From Nectonema munidae (Eukaryota > Nematomorpha > Nectonematoida > Nectonematidae), in assembly GCA_030549495.1 (NCBI GenBank), contig JAUIRK010000993.1, forward strand, positions 1,099,501-1,163,500: a stretch of 64,000 nt of DNA, in the 5' to 3' direction. Below, piece by piece: positions 1-11,850 of this stretch. Made by a program: the position numbers and the translations under genes. How positions within the stretch are numbered: the first letter of the stretch is position 1; every line of letters begins with the position of its first letter. The notes under the pieces are model-generated. The model was not told the origin of the DNA and did not search any database. It saw only the letters and a program-made list of their open reading frames with translations.

Positions 1-1980
1 CCTTAATACATTACGCCAAACTGGTAACACAGCAACCTTCTCTTATAATGCAACCCTAATATTTTTAAACACCTGCTTAAATCTCCTATAGTCATAGTAG
101 ACCATCACATTCTCACTCTAACCGTTGCAAAACCATTACATCTTCAATTCCAGAAATGTCTAAAACACAACTACTCAGCGAATAAATTCAAAGCTGCATC
201 ACCCAATTAAAATTACTGCGGCAATCAAGGCCACTCTATACCAGAGTGCATTTTCAAAAATGATTCCACAAAACTCTCATGCTTCAATTGCCACAATCAA
301 ACGCTACATCCATACTATTCAAATTCCAAATTCAAAATATCCAAAATCAACACAACCTTCTAATAAGCAAGTTCCTATGCTAAATTTTCTTCACATAAAC
401 CTCAACCACTCTAGTGGAGCTTGGAAAAACCTATATAGCATTCTAATTTCAAACTTCTTTAATGTTATATCTATTAACGAACCATACACAAATCATAACT
501 TTTTAACTTCTCATAAACACTACAACTATCAAAAACTATAAAAACACCATAAAAAAGAAAACAACTCACTGGCTCACGTATCTCAAAAACTCACTCTAAA
601 CATTTCCTCTCCCACATCAATCGATAAACCGGCACTATTCCTCAATTATCATGTTTCACATTCTATCTTATCCTCCACTCCCATCAACTCATTTCCAAAA
701 AAAGAAGAATCCCCAGAATTAAATCCCAAGAAAATTTAATACAGACTGTATTAAAAAACAAACTGAAACACATTGTCAAAACCATAAGAAAATCCCTCAC
801 ACCCTCAAAATCATTTCCATCCATTCTGCTGGTAAAAAAGAATACAAACAGGCAATACTTCAGGCTAAAAAGAACTCATGGGTACCAGCCAGCACTCAAC
901 AATCCATGGAACATCATCAATAGGCTAACTAAAAAGAAAAAACCTTCTATTCTCTCTGAAATAATACTTTCCTGCTCATCCGATCTTTCCCCCCGACTCG
1001 ACCTCTTCTGACCTTCCATTCCACCACACAATCTGAGAACCCTCTAAAAATATCTTTCACTCCATCCAAACCCCTACTTTTCCTTCAATCACTCTAAACG
1101 AATTAAACACAGCAGTAAATTCTCTCAAAACAAATGCCTCATCTAGATTCGACCTTATCTCACACAAACACATTAAAAAAACAATACACATTATAAAAAA
1201 CATCTACTCCTTATTTTCAATGCATGCCTTACTTACTAATATTTCCCAAATATTTGGAAAATCGGTAAAATCATACTCATTCCTAAACCCAATAAAGATT
1301 CAAGCTTCATTCAAAATTGGCGGCCAATCACTCTACTCCCATTCTAGGCAAACTTTTTGAAAAATCATTAGCAAACGTCAAGTCCACTACATCATATCCC
1401 GTAACCTCATCCATCACGCGCAATTTGCATACCTTCCTAACAAAAATACGGAAACAGCACTATCTCGTCTAAAAACCTACCTTGACTCTTCCCTTTTTAC
1501 TTAGAAAATTCCTTCTACAATTTTCCTTGAGATAGACAACGCTTTTAACTCAGCTTTGCATCCTACCATCATCACAAACCTAGCTCACAATTTCCTCCTT
1601 ACATCATCAAATTTATAGGCTCATACCTTTCAAACCGCTTTTTCATTTTCCGACATCGCGCTTCCCTTTACATCCATAAGCTAACCCTCTCGACTCCCCA
1701 AGGAAGATGTCTTTTCGATATCCTCTGGCTAGTTCTCCTAGACCTGCTTCTCGATCTAATCTACACCAACACAGATTTCTCTCAATGTTTTTCAGATTAC
1801 ATATTATTCACTTTCACACGTAACTCTCCACAAGAAAACCTCACAAAAACCTCTTCATTTCTACTAACACTACAAGAAAGAGCAAACATATATAAGATAT
1901 TCTTTAACTCCAGCAAAACCAGCCTCATTCACTTCAAACGCAAACACACAGAACATTTACACCTTCATTTAAATACTTAA
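1..1980 (+). mobile_element. Degenerate non-LTR retrotransposon (LINE), endonuclease and reverse transcriptase parts
   Basis: The plus strand keeps pieces of a LINE polyprotein of the R1/Jockey/LOA type. An open stretch at 260-541 contains the start of an apurinic-type endonuclease (LNFLHINLNHSS, then SINEPYT). Reverse transcriptase follows: WRPITLL near 1318, palm motif A as FLEIDNAFNSALHP near 1523, STPQG near 1690, and the catalytic YxDD box reduced to FSDYILF near 1790. The frame shifts between these motifs (for example one base after WRPITLL) and stops occur, so it is not functional. The copy enters from the left edge and stops within or just after RT, with no recognisable 3' tail before the AT-rich DNA from 1980. 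A/C-rich sense-strand composition sets it apart from its surroundings. The clade is inferred from the endonuclease style; identity as a LINE is firm. Confidence 0.85.
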
Positions 1981-2149
1981 AATTAAATACTTAATAATTT
2001 TAAAAAAAAATAGAATATCTATAAAATTAGCTTATTATTTTAATGTTTTAAATTTATTTTTTATAATTCAATTTCAAATTAATAATTTATATTAGTTTTA
2101 TGCTGAGAATAATTTTTCTATGTATATTTAACTTATTCTTTGAATATTT

Positions 2150-2206
2150 AAATTTGTTTTCATCTGTTTGGGTGTATTTGGGTAAAAAGTCTCACCTGTA
2201 TTTTTG
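2150..2206 (+). repeat. Short interspersed repeat, transposon-end-like
   Basis: The stretch reading TTTTCATCTGTTTGGGTGTA, then TTTGGGTA and AAAAAGTCTCACCTG, recurs inverted at 59446-59515. The copy there begins CAGGGTGCGACTTTTTGCCC, like the terminal inverted repeat of a hAT-type element. No partner end was found for either copy. Confidence 0.55.
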
Positions 2207-2605
2207 TGCTGTTGATAGTGGGTTGGCATTTGAGCAAGTAATTTTATAATAGGTTCTGAAATCGGATAGGAGTGTGTTCATTTTGTTTTATATCCATTAG
2301 TATCCAAAATAACAAAGCAATGAATTTTATCTGCTTTACATATAGTTTTCGTGGAATCATTTTTTAGTTTGTTAATGTTTTTTTCTGTTTATATGATAAG
2401 TTATCTTTGTAATGAGTTTTTCGAGATTTGAATATGTTGACTATATCAAGTTAAAGTTTTTCTTTTTGAGGTGCAGGTAAATTCGTTATCATGTATTCAA
2501 ATTTACCGAGAAAATGTTTAGGATTAGAAGTCTTTGTAGAAATTTTGAATTTTGGGACCAATGTTAGAAGCTTAAATATATCTGTAGAGAGAGAGGTTGA
2601 AGAGA

Positions 2606-2711
2606 TTTTTTTCCCTTTTTTTTTTTTTTTTTTGGGGGGGTGGGGGGAGGGGGGTTTTTTTTTTGTTGTGGGGGGAGTGTGTTTTTTTTTTTTTTTTTTT
2701 TGGGTGGGGGA
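2606..2711. repeat. Low-complexity poly-T / poly-G block
   Basis: Runs of T alternate with runs of G for about 100 bp. It creates spurious open frames on both strands. Confidence 0.9.
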
Positions 2712-3845
2712 AAAAATATTTGTTTTAAGCATTTTTTTATTGCTCTAGTGTAATTCGTTGGGATTAATGTTGTTGTGGATAGAAATGTTGTAGAATGTGA
2801 TTGAGAGGTGTGTTGAGCTCATCTTTAAAATACTTTTTTTGTGTCGTCTATAATCTTGGAGGACCACAACTCCAAAGTTTTTTAGGATATAAGTAAATTG
2901 TAATATTTTGTTCGATTTTGTAAGAAAATATTTTAAAAAATCGTCAGAGAATAGGATATTAATAGAACATATTTGAAAACAAACAAACCATTTATACTAT
3001 GATCTTCATCACTTCTTCTATATACTACTTGATAAAGTAACGTAGTCATTCTGAAATATATTGTTTGTCTTTCTGAATTATCTAATATGTCGTTCGGACG
3101 AGCATAGTAATCTTTTATCCACATAATTAAAATGTCGGCGAATTTTTTTTTCTACGTAATGTAAAAATTTATTTCAATAAATCTTTGTTTCCTTATATAT
3201 TTGGAGTTTTGTATTTATTTATTATAAAAGTTTTTCTTTGCTGTAGATCCTTGCTGTTCACTTTAGGTGGACCCCAATACCTATAATATTCATCCATCCG
3301 TTACGAGTACATTGAATATTTAGCAAATTTGGAAATCAATTTGATGCATTTTTGTATCGGTATCGGTAATATCAAAAAGTCTTTTTTTCATTTTTCTCAG
3401 AGAGCTTAATTTGATTGTCCCTTCAATTTTTAGAAAATTAGCCATATGTTTTCTTTTCATATTCTGCTTCAGATTGTTAAGACTTGTTTTATGTTTATGT
3501 ACTTTAGCAAGTACATTTGCAGTTAAAATCTATTTTATTTCCTTTCTTGTGATTCCAGATAGGGCCGAGGATTTTGATTGTTTTCGTTGCCAGTAATATC
3601 TGGTACTACCTTCCTAAATGTTAACACTTGCGAGCGTCCTTTACGCCCTATTTCACCAGAGGACTACCGATAAGAGTCGCCTTTTGAATTCGCAATGTTA
3701 TTTGTGAATTAAGATATGAAAAATAAATAGCTCTATGTCTGTGTTAATAATATTTAATGTTTTTTTAAATATTTTTTTTAAGTAAAATAAGTTTTGCCTC
3801 TTTTTATAGCCAACTTTTAAATTGTTTTGTTTTTGTTATCTTTTA

Positions 3846-4317
3846 GGGTGCCCGGTCAAAACGCTCGAATACCAAAAACCCCAAAACCAAAACGTCAGAA
3901 AAATAAAACTTCCAAGAAAGAATGCAATCAGAAAATATAAAATTTCCAAAAATGAATAGTTTTTAATAATTTATAAAATTTTTGATATATGATTAAATGT
4001 TTTTCTAGAGTTCAGAACTTTTTTTTTTTAATGTTTTTTCAAGTTTTTATATAAATTTGTTTGAAATTACCCACAAATTAAAAATTGTCATTTTCTTATT
4101 TTTAGGCTCAGATGTGACTAGTAAGCTCACAATCTTACTTAGTGAAAAAATAGCGGCTATTATTAAACTACCTATGTCAAAATACATTGTCAAAACGTCC
4201 GAAAACCAAAACATCTGAAAAACAAAACATCGAACTAAAACACAAATGTGGAATTGAACATCTATAATATATTTTGAATTCGGACGTTTTGTTTTTCGCG
4301 CGTTTTGACTATGAACC
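3846..4317. mobile_element. TA-flanked MITE with CAAAACG-rich terminal inverted repeats
   Basis: A 472-bp element lies between TA dinucleotides (3844-3845 and 4318-4319). The left end runs GGTGCCCGGTCAAAACGCTC and continues with CAAAACGTC-type units. The right end, read inverted, gives GGTTCATAGTCAAAACGCGC and then AAAACAAAACGTCCG. CAAAACGTCCGAAAA-like units recur inside near 4190-4240. The interior is AT-rich with no coding signal. TA target duplication and inverted repeats indicate a non-autonomous Tc1/mariner-type element; the superfamily is inferred from the TA alone. Confidence 0.75.
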
Positions 4318-4319
4318 TA

Positions 4320-5265
4320 TTTTTAGCATAGGATTTATTTATGTTTATTCACATGCAAATTTGTAAGCTAACTTACTAACTAATCCTAACTGTTAGAACC
4401 GTCGAATATTGGGAACCCAACATTTTTTGACCCTAATGAAAAATCTTTTTGTTCCAAATTTCAATCTCACTTGATATTCGAGTAGACCAAAAGATATTTT
4501 AACAAGAACCAGTGTCTACATTTTTAGAAGATCTTGAAGAACGAAACTTACCGTGAGTTTCGGAATAGAGCGTGTGACTTGTATGATGCCTTGAGCCTAT
4601 ATTGAATATATTTGGGCACTTTGAAAAATATTTTAATTTTAATCCTTTTAAATCCTCCAGAATTCTCTATTTCAAGCGGGATTTTTTTTATCTTGAGCCA
4701 TCCATGATTCTAAACTATGTTGTTCAGCTTAATTATTGTGTAAATTTTTTTAATATTTTGTGGTTTTTTTACCTGAATTCACATTTTTTGAAGAGATATC
4801 CACTTGATTTATTGAATTAAAATCGGACTTTTTCAAAATCAACTGAAAAATACGGATTTATGTGGATTGAATAAAAAAGTCATGCACTTATTTGATTATA
4901 AGTATTCCCAAATAACAAACTTATTAAGTGACGAAATATCGCGCTTCGAAGTTTACATCATTACTATTTAAAATTTGTCTCAATGCAAATTGAAAAGAGT
5001 AAATCAAAGTGAATTAGTTTCATTTAGAGTTAGCATATGTGAAGTATAAAAGAAATAGTACTCAATTTATGTATGCGTGGGCTATCGAAAGAATAAGTTA
5101 CAGAACGACGTTGAATTTTGATTTATCGTTTACTTATGAAAAATATGATCGATGTATCAAACTGTTCATAGAGTAATTTACTATATAAAGACTTGCAAAG
5201 AATAGTTTTCATATGGTCTTTCTTTAGAATAAGCAAATGAAACCAGGGTGGTCGATTTGGTATAA
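4320..5265. other. AT-rich intergenic DNA, nothing recognised
   Basis: No coding, RNA or repeat signature stands out on either strand. Confidence 0.5.
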
Positions 5266-5269
5266 AAAT

Positions 5270-5475
5270 TTCCAATTTTCTAAATTATTTATCTTTTTTT
5301 ATTGTATTTATTAGACTTGTTTGTCTTGTGAGTGGATATTCGATATTACTTTTCTTGTTTTAAGGTAAAGTCTTATAATGAATATTTAAAATCTTTTTTT
5401 TCATTAATGTCCACTCTTTTGGCATAATAATTCGAATTTGAGCTATATTTGATCAGAGGCAGTAATGTAGCTTCT
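5270..5475 (+). repeat. Interspersed repeat, inverted partner in MITE at 61.4-61.6 kb
   Basis: About 200 bp, including GACTTGTTTGTCTTGTGAGT, TTACTTTTCTTGTTTTAAGG and GAGCTATATTTGATCAGA, recur as the reverse complement at about 61385-61600. The latter lies inside a bounded hAT-type MITE, so this is probably a truncated copy of that family. Confidence 0.75.
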
Positions 5476-5734
5476 TATAATCTTTGAAATATAAGATATT
5501 TTGAGTTATCAACAATACATAAGTTGTGTGAGGATAGAAAGCTGGGAAGTTGGAGGCCGAAAGAATTATTCTAGAGAATTAAAAAAAAAAACTCATAGGC
5601 AAGAGCGTGCGTTGTAGTAGTAGATATGATAATGTAATGTTTAGGATTAGTTGAATTTGCGTAATCAATTGCTTGATTGAAAAAAAACGTGGATATAGTT
5701 CATGTGGATGATGGAGGGAAGTATAAAGAATGGG

Positions 5735-5872
5735 TTAACCCATTAAGTACCATAGAAATCAGACGATATTTAAAAAAACGCAGACGATTTATATTCAAAG
5801 TCATTGAAAAAAGCAGACGAAGATGAAATTACTTATGTTCCCAAATGGGAACATTGGGACTTAATGGGTTAA
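5735..5872 (+). mobile_element. TTAA-bounded 138-bp MITE (subfamily 1, copy A)
   Basis: It starts TTAACCCATTAAGTACCATA and ends GGGACTTAATGGGTTAA, giving inverted ends and a TTAA target site as in piggyBac elements. Inside are three CAGACGA motifs. A perfect 16-bp palindrome GTTCCCAAATGGGAAC lies at 5837-5852, 16 bp from the right TTAA. Near-identical copies lie at 31814-31940 (inverted) and 39227-39364. Confidence 0.85.
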
Positions 5873-6095
5873 TGAGAATAGTAAAAAGTAGTTTATTAAA
5901 GATGAAATCTGTGCTTGTGATGAGATTAAAAGGAAGGGTTTGGCTATGCTACTTGCTGTGAAGAAATTCAGTGGTGAGATGTGAAAAAAATTATATGATG
6001 GTGGTGTATGCGGTAGTTCGGAATTTATTATGTATTTATTTATTTAGTATGCTTCGTTGATTGAGATAATATTGTAATGTTCGGAAAAGATAATC

Positions 6096-6247
6096 TTTTT
6101 TTGTTGTTGTTGGTACTCAGTATCGCATCCAATGGAAGAATAATCTTCCCTATCTGGACAGATGGTAAGGGGGTGATAATCAGGAATCGAACCCAGACCA
6201 TCTGGATCGAGACCCCATGCTCTTACCACTAGGCCATCTGCCCATAT
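6096..6247 (-). mobile_element. tRNA-derived SINE
   Basis: Read on the minus strand it begins with a tRNA-like head: A box TGGCCTAGTGG (6227-6237) and B box GGTTCGATTCC (6183-6193), about 35 bp apart. A short tRNA-unrelated body follows, then a CAACAACAAC-type tail with A run near 6096. These are pol III promoter elements of a SINE, not a functional tRNA, since acceptor pairing and the 3' domain are lost. Confidence 0.85.
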
Positions 6248-6249
6248 TA

Positions 6250-7545
6250 TAAAGAAGCCAAGCGGTTCGACAGTCATTTAGATTAATATGCAGAAATTTC
6301 AACATATTTATTTACATACATATATACTGGGCGTGAGCGAGATGTTGTATTGTGGTTTTGTTGACAGAAAGAACATGAAAGTTTGTTCAAATCATTTTAA
6401 AATAGACATTCTGTTATAGAGTGACCACGATGACCACCGTGGTTACAATTTGTTGATTCAGATTTGTAGTGGGTAGAGCGATGATATTTACATATTTTAG
6501 GAGTGGACGATTCAATAATTGTGGTATAAGAATGAATGCCAAACTTCAATCTTTTTCAAGACTGTTAGTGAATCGAGTGGGTAAAATTTTTTGTTTCCTT
6601 CTGCTATCTATGCTGAGAGATTATTAATGTCAATCAAATTTAGAAAACTACATAGGATGAAGCCTTGTATGTGTGGGGGTAACATCAATCGGATTCAAAC
6701 CTTTATTGGTAAGAGTGATCTCGGCGGGATTTTTTTTTGCTGTGATTGGCGAATTGAAAGAAAGGGTACCTGAGTTTGAGCTGCGAGTTTTGTTAATGGA
6801 AAGTGAATTTTTATTGCTTTCAAGCGATTTAATGTCCTCTTTTAAACTTTTGGTTGGCTCGGATGACTTTAGTAGAAAGAGATAGGGCTTACTTTTTGGT
6901 CTTGCCATAAAGAATACTTCTGCTGGAATTGTTTATTTGCAAAAAATGAGTGAAAAGCTGTAGCGATTTAATGATGGTGTACTTTGGGAGTCAGCTCGGG
7001 ATCGTTTTTGATTTCTCACTGTAGGGATATTATTATAACTACTTTTAAAGTTGAAGATTACTTTTAGTAAGGAAACGTTTTATAAAACCTGATGATTCTT
7101 AATGGAAATATATAAGAAAAATATGTATTTATTCAATCTCTGCCTGAAAATTGTGAATCAGTATTGTTTTCTTGATTAATATTATACATTTTTTTTATCT
7201 ATAATAAATAAATATTGTCGACTTGTTCTAAAGATTTTTCTAGCAAAATTTTAAAAACCTTTTTGCATTTCATTTGAAACGCAAAGATCCTGAATCTTTT
7301 GAATGAAAAAATCGAAGATTGAAGATTGTTTATTCATTTTGTGTCTTTTTCTAGCTTTCCTACGTCTCCCTTGACTTTATCTAAAGCCCGAGGGGGGGGG
7401 GGGAGTGCAATGCTTATGACTTAGAGAAATGCAATTCCCACGCCTCTCACTTATAAAAATGGCACTCCGACTCCAAGTACTTAAAAAAGGATTCTAAAAA
7501 ATTAATAAAGCTCAAAATTCCGCCTATTCCATTTCTTTTGTTGCA
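6250..7545. other. Intergenic region upstream of the methyltransferase gene
   Basis: No convincing exon was found; opposed open frames at 6590-6910 look like chance. A G-run at about 7391-7402 lies in a short GC-richer patch. A good splice acceptor (TTTCTTTTGTTGCAG ending 7546) just before the start codon suggests that an upstream 5'-UTR exon of the next gene lies in this region. Confidence 0.45.
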
Positions 7546-7579
7546 GAGCTTGAATAGATAGATTTCAACTTCAAGAGCT

Positions 7580-8766
7580 ATGAGTGAGGATGGTGACGAG
7601 GATTGTTCTCTGAAAAAACGCACTACTCACCACTACTTAGGCACTTTCTTGCTTGGAACATGTGTTGGTGTTGTGTCTTTGGCTTACCTCATAACGGTTC
7701 CCTTTTTACTTCCTGCGATGCGCAAGCACTGTCTCCCTTACATACCAGCCACGCCTAACCAGATATCCAATGTTCTTAAATTTTTGCCTCATTTCAAAGG
7801 ACCCTTGCTGGACATTGGTAGCGGAGATGGGCGCGTTCTTTTTGCTCTTTCTCGAGAACTTCCTCTTCAAAAGTGTTGTGGTGTTGAACTTAATTACTGG
7901 CTCATTACTTTTTCTCGGTAAGTTACTCTTAACTACTTTATCCTCCAGCATGAGAGACATTTAACATCTCTGAAAAAACGATGGGAAACTGATAATTATA
8001 TTTCAAATCAAAATATTGTTCATCAAATATAAAATACTATTAAATTGAGTCTATCCTTGTAAAATTAATATGTAAATCTTATGGAAAACAATGTGCTTAC
8101 TCTACTAAATATTTTTTACTTTTTTAACTAAATTTTTGAGGAATTTAGAACTTTTAACAATTCTATTAATAATCTTAAGCAGACGGGTTGTTGACTTTTG
8201 TCTTTTCTAATTTTTGAACGCATTTTATAAAAAATTTTTAATTTTTATGTTAAAGTTGACAAGGACAGGGACAAATTTATTGCGAAATTAAAAAGAATAT
8301 AGAAGGAAAATTGAACTTTTAACTATACTGTCAATTTAATAAAAAAATATAGCCAATATATTTTATGTATGTGGAGATGAGACAAAGTTTAAAATTTATT
8401 TGTAATCTTTTTTGAAATATAGATTATATTATAAAAGAAATATTTATTCATTCTAATTTATTTTTTAAACAGAAAAGGGCCGCAGGTTGGCGACCTCTGG
8501 TGTGCAGTGGCAGATGAAGGAATTTTCAGTGTGGGGGGGGGGGGTTAGTTTTTTTAGTTTGTATGAATAAAATATATATACAAAATGACAATCTAAAAAG
8601 TATTTTTTTAAAGTTGAAGTATGCGAAAAACGAACTAAAAAACGTATGATTGAAATTTAAAAGTTTAAATTAAATTTTAATACAAGTTTTATTTAAAAAA
8701 AATCAAATAATAAAATCCTTTCTTCTATTTGTATCACCAGTGGGAGGGGGGGGGGGGGGGGGGGTA

Positions 8767-8804
<38 letters not shown>

Positions 8805-9361
8805 ATCCTCCCCCTTCTAGATCCGTCACTGGTAGAGGGTACATAAATAATAATTCACTTATTACGGCTTAAAAATATTTCTTTCATACATTGCTAAAAC
8901 TACCTAAACTAAATAACGTAAAACCTGTTTATAACGGTCATAGATAGAATGCATTGAAAAATGGAATAACAATTTTACTTGTCAATTATTTTAACGCCAA
9001 AACGTCCCATTCCGTTCTTTTTCAGCGTTGTTCTTCTGTAAATCTGTTGTATTCTCCGTATTCTTAAAATTACACCGTTTTTTTGTTTAAATTTACATTT
9101 TTTAGGTTGAAAGCTTTTCACTTGGGACTCGGTTCTAACGTTAAGATTTATCGAAAAAATCTTTGGAAATTTGACCTCTCATCTTACTCAACGTTGATTG
9201 TGTTTGGAACGAAAGAAATGATGCAAGACTTGGAAGCTAAGATGTTGAAGGAGTGCTATTCTGGCACAATAATTGTAGCTTGTCGTTTTCCTTTGGCTAA
9301 TTTAAAGCCATTCAAAGTAATCGAGCAAGGCATCGACTCTACTTGGATATATTCAATTTGA
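7580..9361 (+). CDS. ATPSCKMT: FAM173/ATPSCKMT-like protein-lysine methyltransferase, two exons, complete
   Basis: Exons 7580-7917 and 9106-9361 join in frame (CG|gtaagt ... tttttag|G) to give about 197 residues ending with TGA. The N-terminus is short and polar, then has a hydrophobic segment (about residues 16-45, YLGTFLLGTCVGVVSLAYLI) as in the family's single membrane anchor. The SAM-binding motif LLDIGSGDGRVLFAL follows (about residues 75-90), then GVELNYWL. Exon 2 holds the conserved end (NLWKFDLSSYS, VACRFPLANLKP, GIDSTWIYSI). Animal members sit in mitochondria and methylate a lysine of ATP synthase subunit c (FAM173B) or ADP/ATP carrier (FAM173A). Placing it nearer FAM173B is tentative. 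The start is the first in-frame ATG, 34 bp after a splice acceptor that implies a non-coding first exon. It has no coding neighbour within 5 kb, and its intron carries repeats. Confidence 0.92.
8505..8831. mobile_element. hAT-like MITE containing a giant G/C hairpin
   Basis: The left end is CAGTGGCAGATGAAGGA. The right end, read inverted, is CAGTGACGGATCTAGAAGGG. Both match the CAGTG-type termini of hAT elements, but the flanking 8-mers do not match, so the target duplication is lost or the border is inexact. The right half holds 19 G, TAT and 37 C in a row. No coding sequence. Confidence 0.6.
8746..8804. repeat. G19-TAT-C37 inverted homopolymer
   Basis: Nineteen G, then TAT, then thirty-seven C. 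It could fold as a G:C hairpin of up to 19 bp or as a quadruplex/i-motif. Run lengths in an assembly may be inexact. Confidence 0.9.
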
Positions 9362-9690
9362 TATATTTTGTATCATCTTGTGCAATGCAAGTCTTTGTTT
9401 ATATGAATTTTTAACATTATGTTTATCCTTAATTTTGTCTTCGTTCTTTTCTTAAATTTAATTTTAGAGGTGAGAGTCTCTGTCTCAAATGTTTGAACAT
9501 TCATAGAACCCCAAGCTGCTCTAAAATCGGGTTTTTGAGAAAGACAAATATTTTAAATGTTTGAGAATAGAACTCTAATCCTAAAAAGCTTCTTTAAATT
9601 AGTACAAGTGTGTCTTGTGTAATAGAAAGGTGATTGAAGTTAAACCACTTATTATCAATGAATAATAAGGGAAACTGATAATTATATTTG
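9362..9690. other. 3' flank of the methyltransferase gene
   Basis: AT-rich 3' UTR and intergenic DNA. No clean AATAAA is seen close to the stop, so the transcript end is not placed. Confidence 0.4.
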
Positions 9691-11850
9691 AAATCAAAAC
9701 TAAAATATCAATGGCAAAATAAATTTGCTAGCAGTATTTCTTTGCTAATTATTATTTTCTTAATTTATCTAATAAACATAGTTTTGGGTTTTTAATTAAT
9801 TTAAATTATTTCATTTTTCGGAGGTGTCTCGTAGGAGACTCATGGTTTTGATTACAAATTCTTTATCGGTTTGTAGTGTTTACTTCATTTCTTATACAAT
9901 TTATAGGGTATGTAATTTTATTTCTTCATTCTAGGATGCTCCCTCTTTGGTAGCTCTATTTTCATCACAAATGAATTTTATCATACTTTACCCGATCTCC
10001 GAGTTTTTCACTTAGAGAATCTCCTTGATGATCTTAGGATTTTTTTATCAGTAGCATGTGTCTTATTATCAGGTGATATCAACAGATCAGATTCAGTTCG
10101 AAATTTATTTCCGCATGAAATCTTTCATGATATAAATTGTTCAATTGCAAAAAGTTTTCCACTTGATCACCAAAGACTCTCTCTTTCACGGCAAAGGAAA
10201 AAAAATACTCAATTAAATTCAAATTATCATCTTTATAGTGAATAAATCTTCACATGACATCAGTGACAGTTTGATAACTCTAACTGATTAAAAAATTTTC
10301 GACTTCTTATCTATCTTAGTGAAATCATAAGCTTATAATCGAAATGTTTAAAGGTTTTTCATTCGCAGAGGGGAAACTTCTTGTTAACCCTCAATTTCTT
10401 TTTTTAAAACATCCAATATTAGATTATTACACTACTTTCTATTGCATTGGAACATTGTAAATCCTTCATTTAGTTAAAATACACACTTTCTTAAAATTTT
10501 GTAGCTGTATAAGACTACTACGCTGATTATTATTATTTAAAAGCGTGTCCCCACTAGTTACTATTAACATGTCCATTTGGACATACCTTGTCTATTGTAT
10601 TTGTTTTAGCGTCACTTCCTTCTCTTATATTCATCTTAAAAAAAATTATATTTCTTCTATATGACGATTTCGAAAAAATATTTTATAGAAAGATTTTTTA
10701 GAGAAAAACTTTTTTCAGGCATACATCAGTAATTCAATTGACACTTCCAGATCGGTTAGAATAAAAAATTTGAAAAAAATAAACTCGAATGATATTTTTA
10801 GAGAGAAATTTATCCTTAATCTAATTTTTTTGATATTTGCTCACGTTCTTTTACTTTAATTGCAAAAACTGAGGGCAGTAATAAAGTCCGCATTATCTAC
10901 TTAGTAGAAAAAAAATTTAATAAATATGTATGAATATTTTTTAGATAATATTTAGGGGTACATAACTAATTCGATTTCCACTTTCAGACATTTCCAAACT
11001 CTAATTGCAAAAATTGAGTCCAAAAATGAAAAAGCATCGTCAATTTGACACTTTCAGATATGTTCAAACCATAATTACAAAATCTGAGTCCAGAAATGAA
11101 AGCAGCATGGTCGATTTGATATAAAAACTTAGCTTTTATGAAAAATTTGAATGAATATTATGTTAGATTTATTTATCATCAATCAAAATTTGATTGATAT
11201 TTTCTTAAAAGTAGCCTTGTTTATTGATAAAATTAAATACATAAAAGTATAACGCGTTCAAAACTGTATATAAATATAAAGTTTTAAGTTAGCATCTAAT
11301 ATAGACACTACGTTATAAGGTTAATTACGATAATATCAAAATTTTGTTTTGATTGACAGTTTTTAATATGTGAGGGTCATTCAACTACTACGAAAATGGT
11401 ATAAAAAGATGCAGCTAAGAATTTTAGGAAAAGTCACGAAATTTGTCTTGATTACCTTTTAGTCCTATTCTTTGCCTAACTAAAATATCTGCCAAATCTT
11501 CTGTCACTTCATTACTCTCGTTCGCTCAAAAATTTAAAATCTTCACTGATGGTTCAAAAACATCTAAAAGCTGTTCATATGCCACCTACACGGTCAATTT
11601 AGTTTAAAAATATTTTATTTAAAATGTGAATAAATGCTTTGAAGAAAATTTTCGGGCATAAACGGCTAATTTGATTGACACTTTCAGAAATTAAAAAATA
11701 TAAATTTGATTTTGACGGTTTTTGAAATGAGGTGGTCGTTCAGCTATATTAAAAATAGAATCAAAGATGCAGCTACCGATTTTAAGAAAAGGTACAAAGT
11801 TTGAAAGCATATGATTCAGCCAATTTTGTACAATATAAATTTTTATACTA
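9690..11850 (+). mobile_element. Decayed third copy of the 4.1-kb TTAA element (copy N)
   Basis: Long diverged stretches match the core and right arm of the elements at 12410-16528 and 23291-29492. Examples are the segment with TTTGTAGTGTTTACTTCATT (near 9873), the GGTAGCTCTATTTTCATCA box (near 9949), the TTGATTGACACTTTCAG units (10970-11700) and the distal box GATGCAGCTAAGAATTTTAG near 11410. It lacks the first tandem array and both TTAA ends, and its right arm is split by a LINE fragment. It is older than the other two copies. Confidence 0.75.
11455..11597 (+). mobile_element. LINE fragment with RNase H motif
   Basis: An open stretch reads KIFTDGSKTSKSCSYATYTV, the first strand of an RNase H domain as found in I/LOA/R1-like LINEs. 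Its A/C-rich coding strand resembles the LINE at 1-1980. It interrupts the right arm of decayed copy N, so it landed there later. Confidence 0.7.

Larger units (their letters stand above)
1981..3844. other. AT-rich intergenic DNA, no gene seen
   Basis: No credible exon, RNA gene or complete transposon is visible. It contains one short interspersed repeat (2150-2206) and a block of G and T homopolymers (2606-2711). Open frames here are short and their translations are low-complexity. Confidence 0.6.
7918..9105 (+). other. Intron of the methyltransferase gene, with transposon debris
   Basis: A 1188-bp GT-AG intron. It holds a 30-bp piece near 7981 (GGGAAACTGATAATTATATT) that recurs near 9671 at the left edge of a large decayed element. 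It also holds the end of a hAT-type MITE near 8478-8500 (GCCGCAGGTTGGCGACCTCT, which read inverted is a typical hAT terminus) and a poly-G/poly-C MITE (8505-8831). Confidence 0.8.

Noticed and set aside
2451-2748. Opposed open frames of 85-93 codons
   Set aside because: They are translations of G and T homopolymers and have no domain or splice context.
6183-6237. Functional tRNA gene
   Set aside because: A and B boxes are present but the cloverleaf cannot close; tail and copies show a SINE.
6044-6277. Minus-strand 77-codon frame
   Set aside because: It is a read-through of the tRNA-derived SINE, not a gene.
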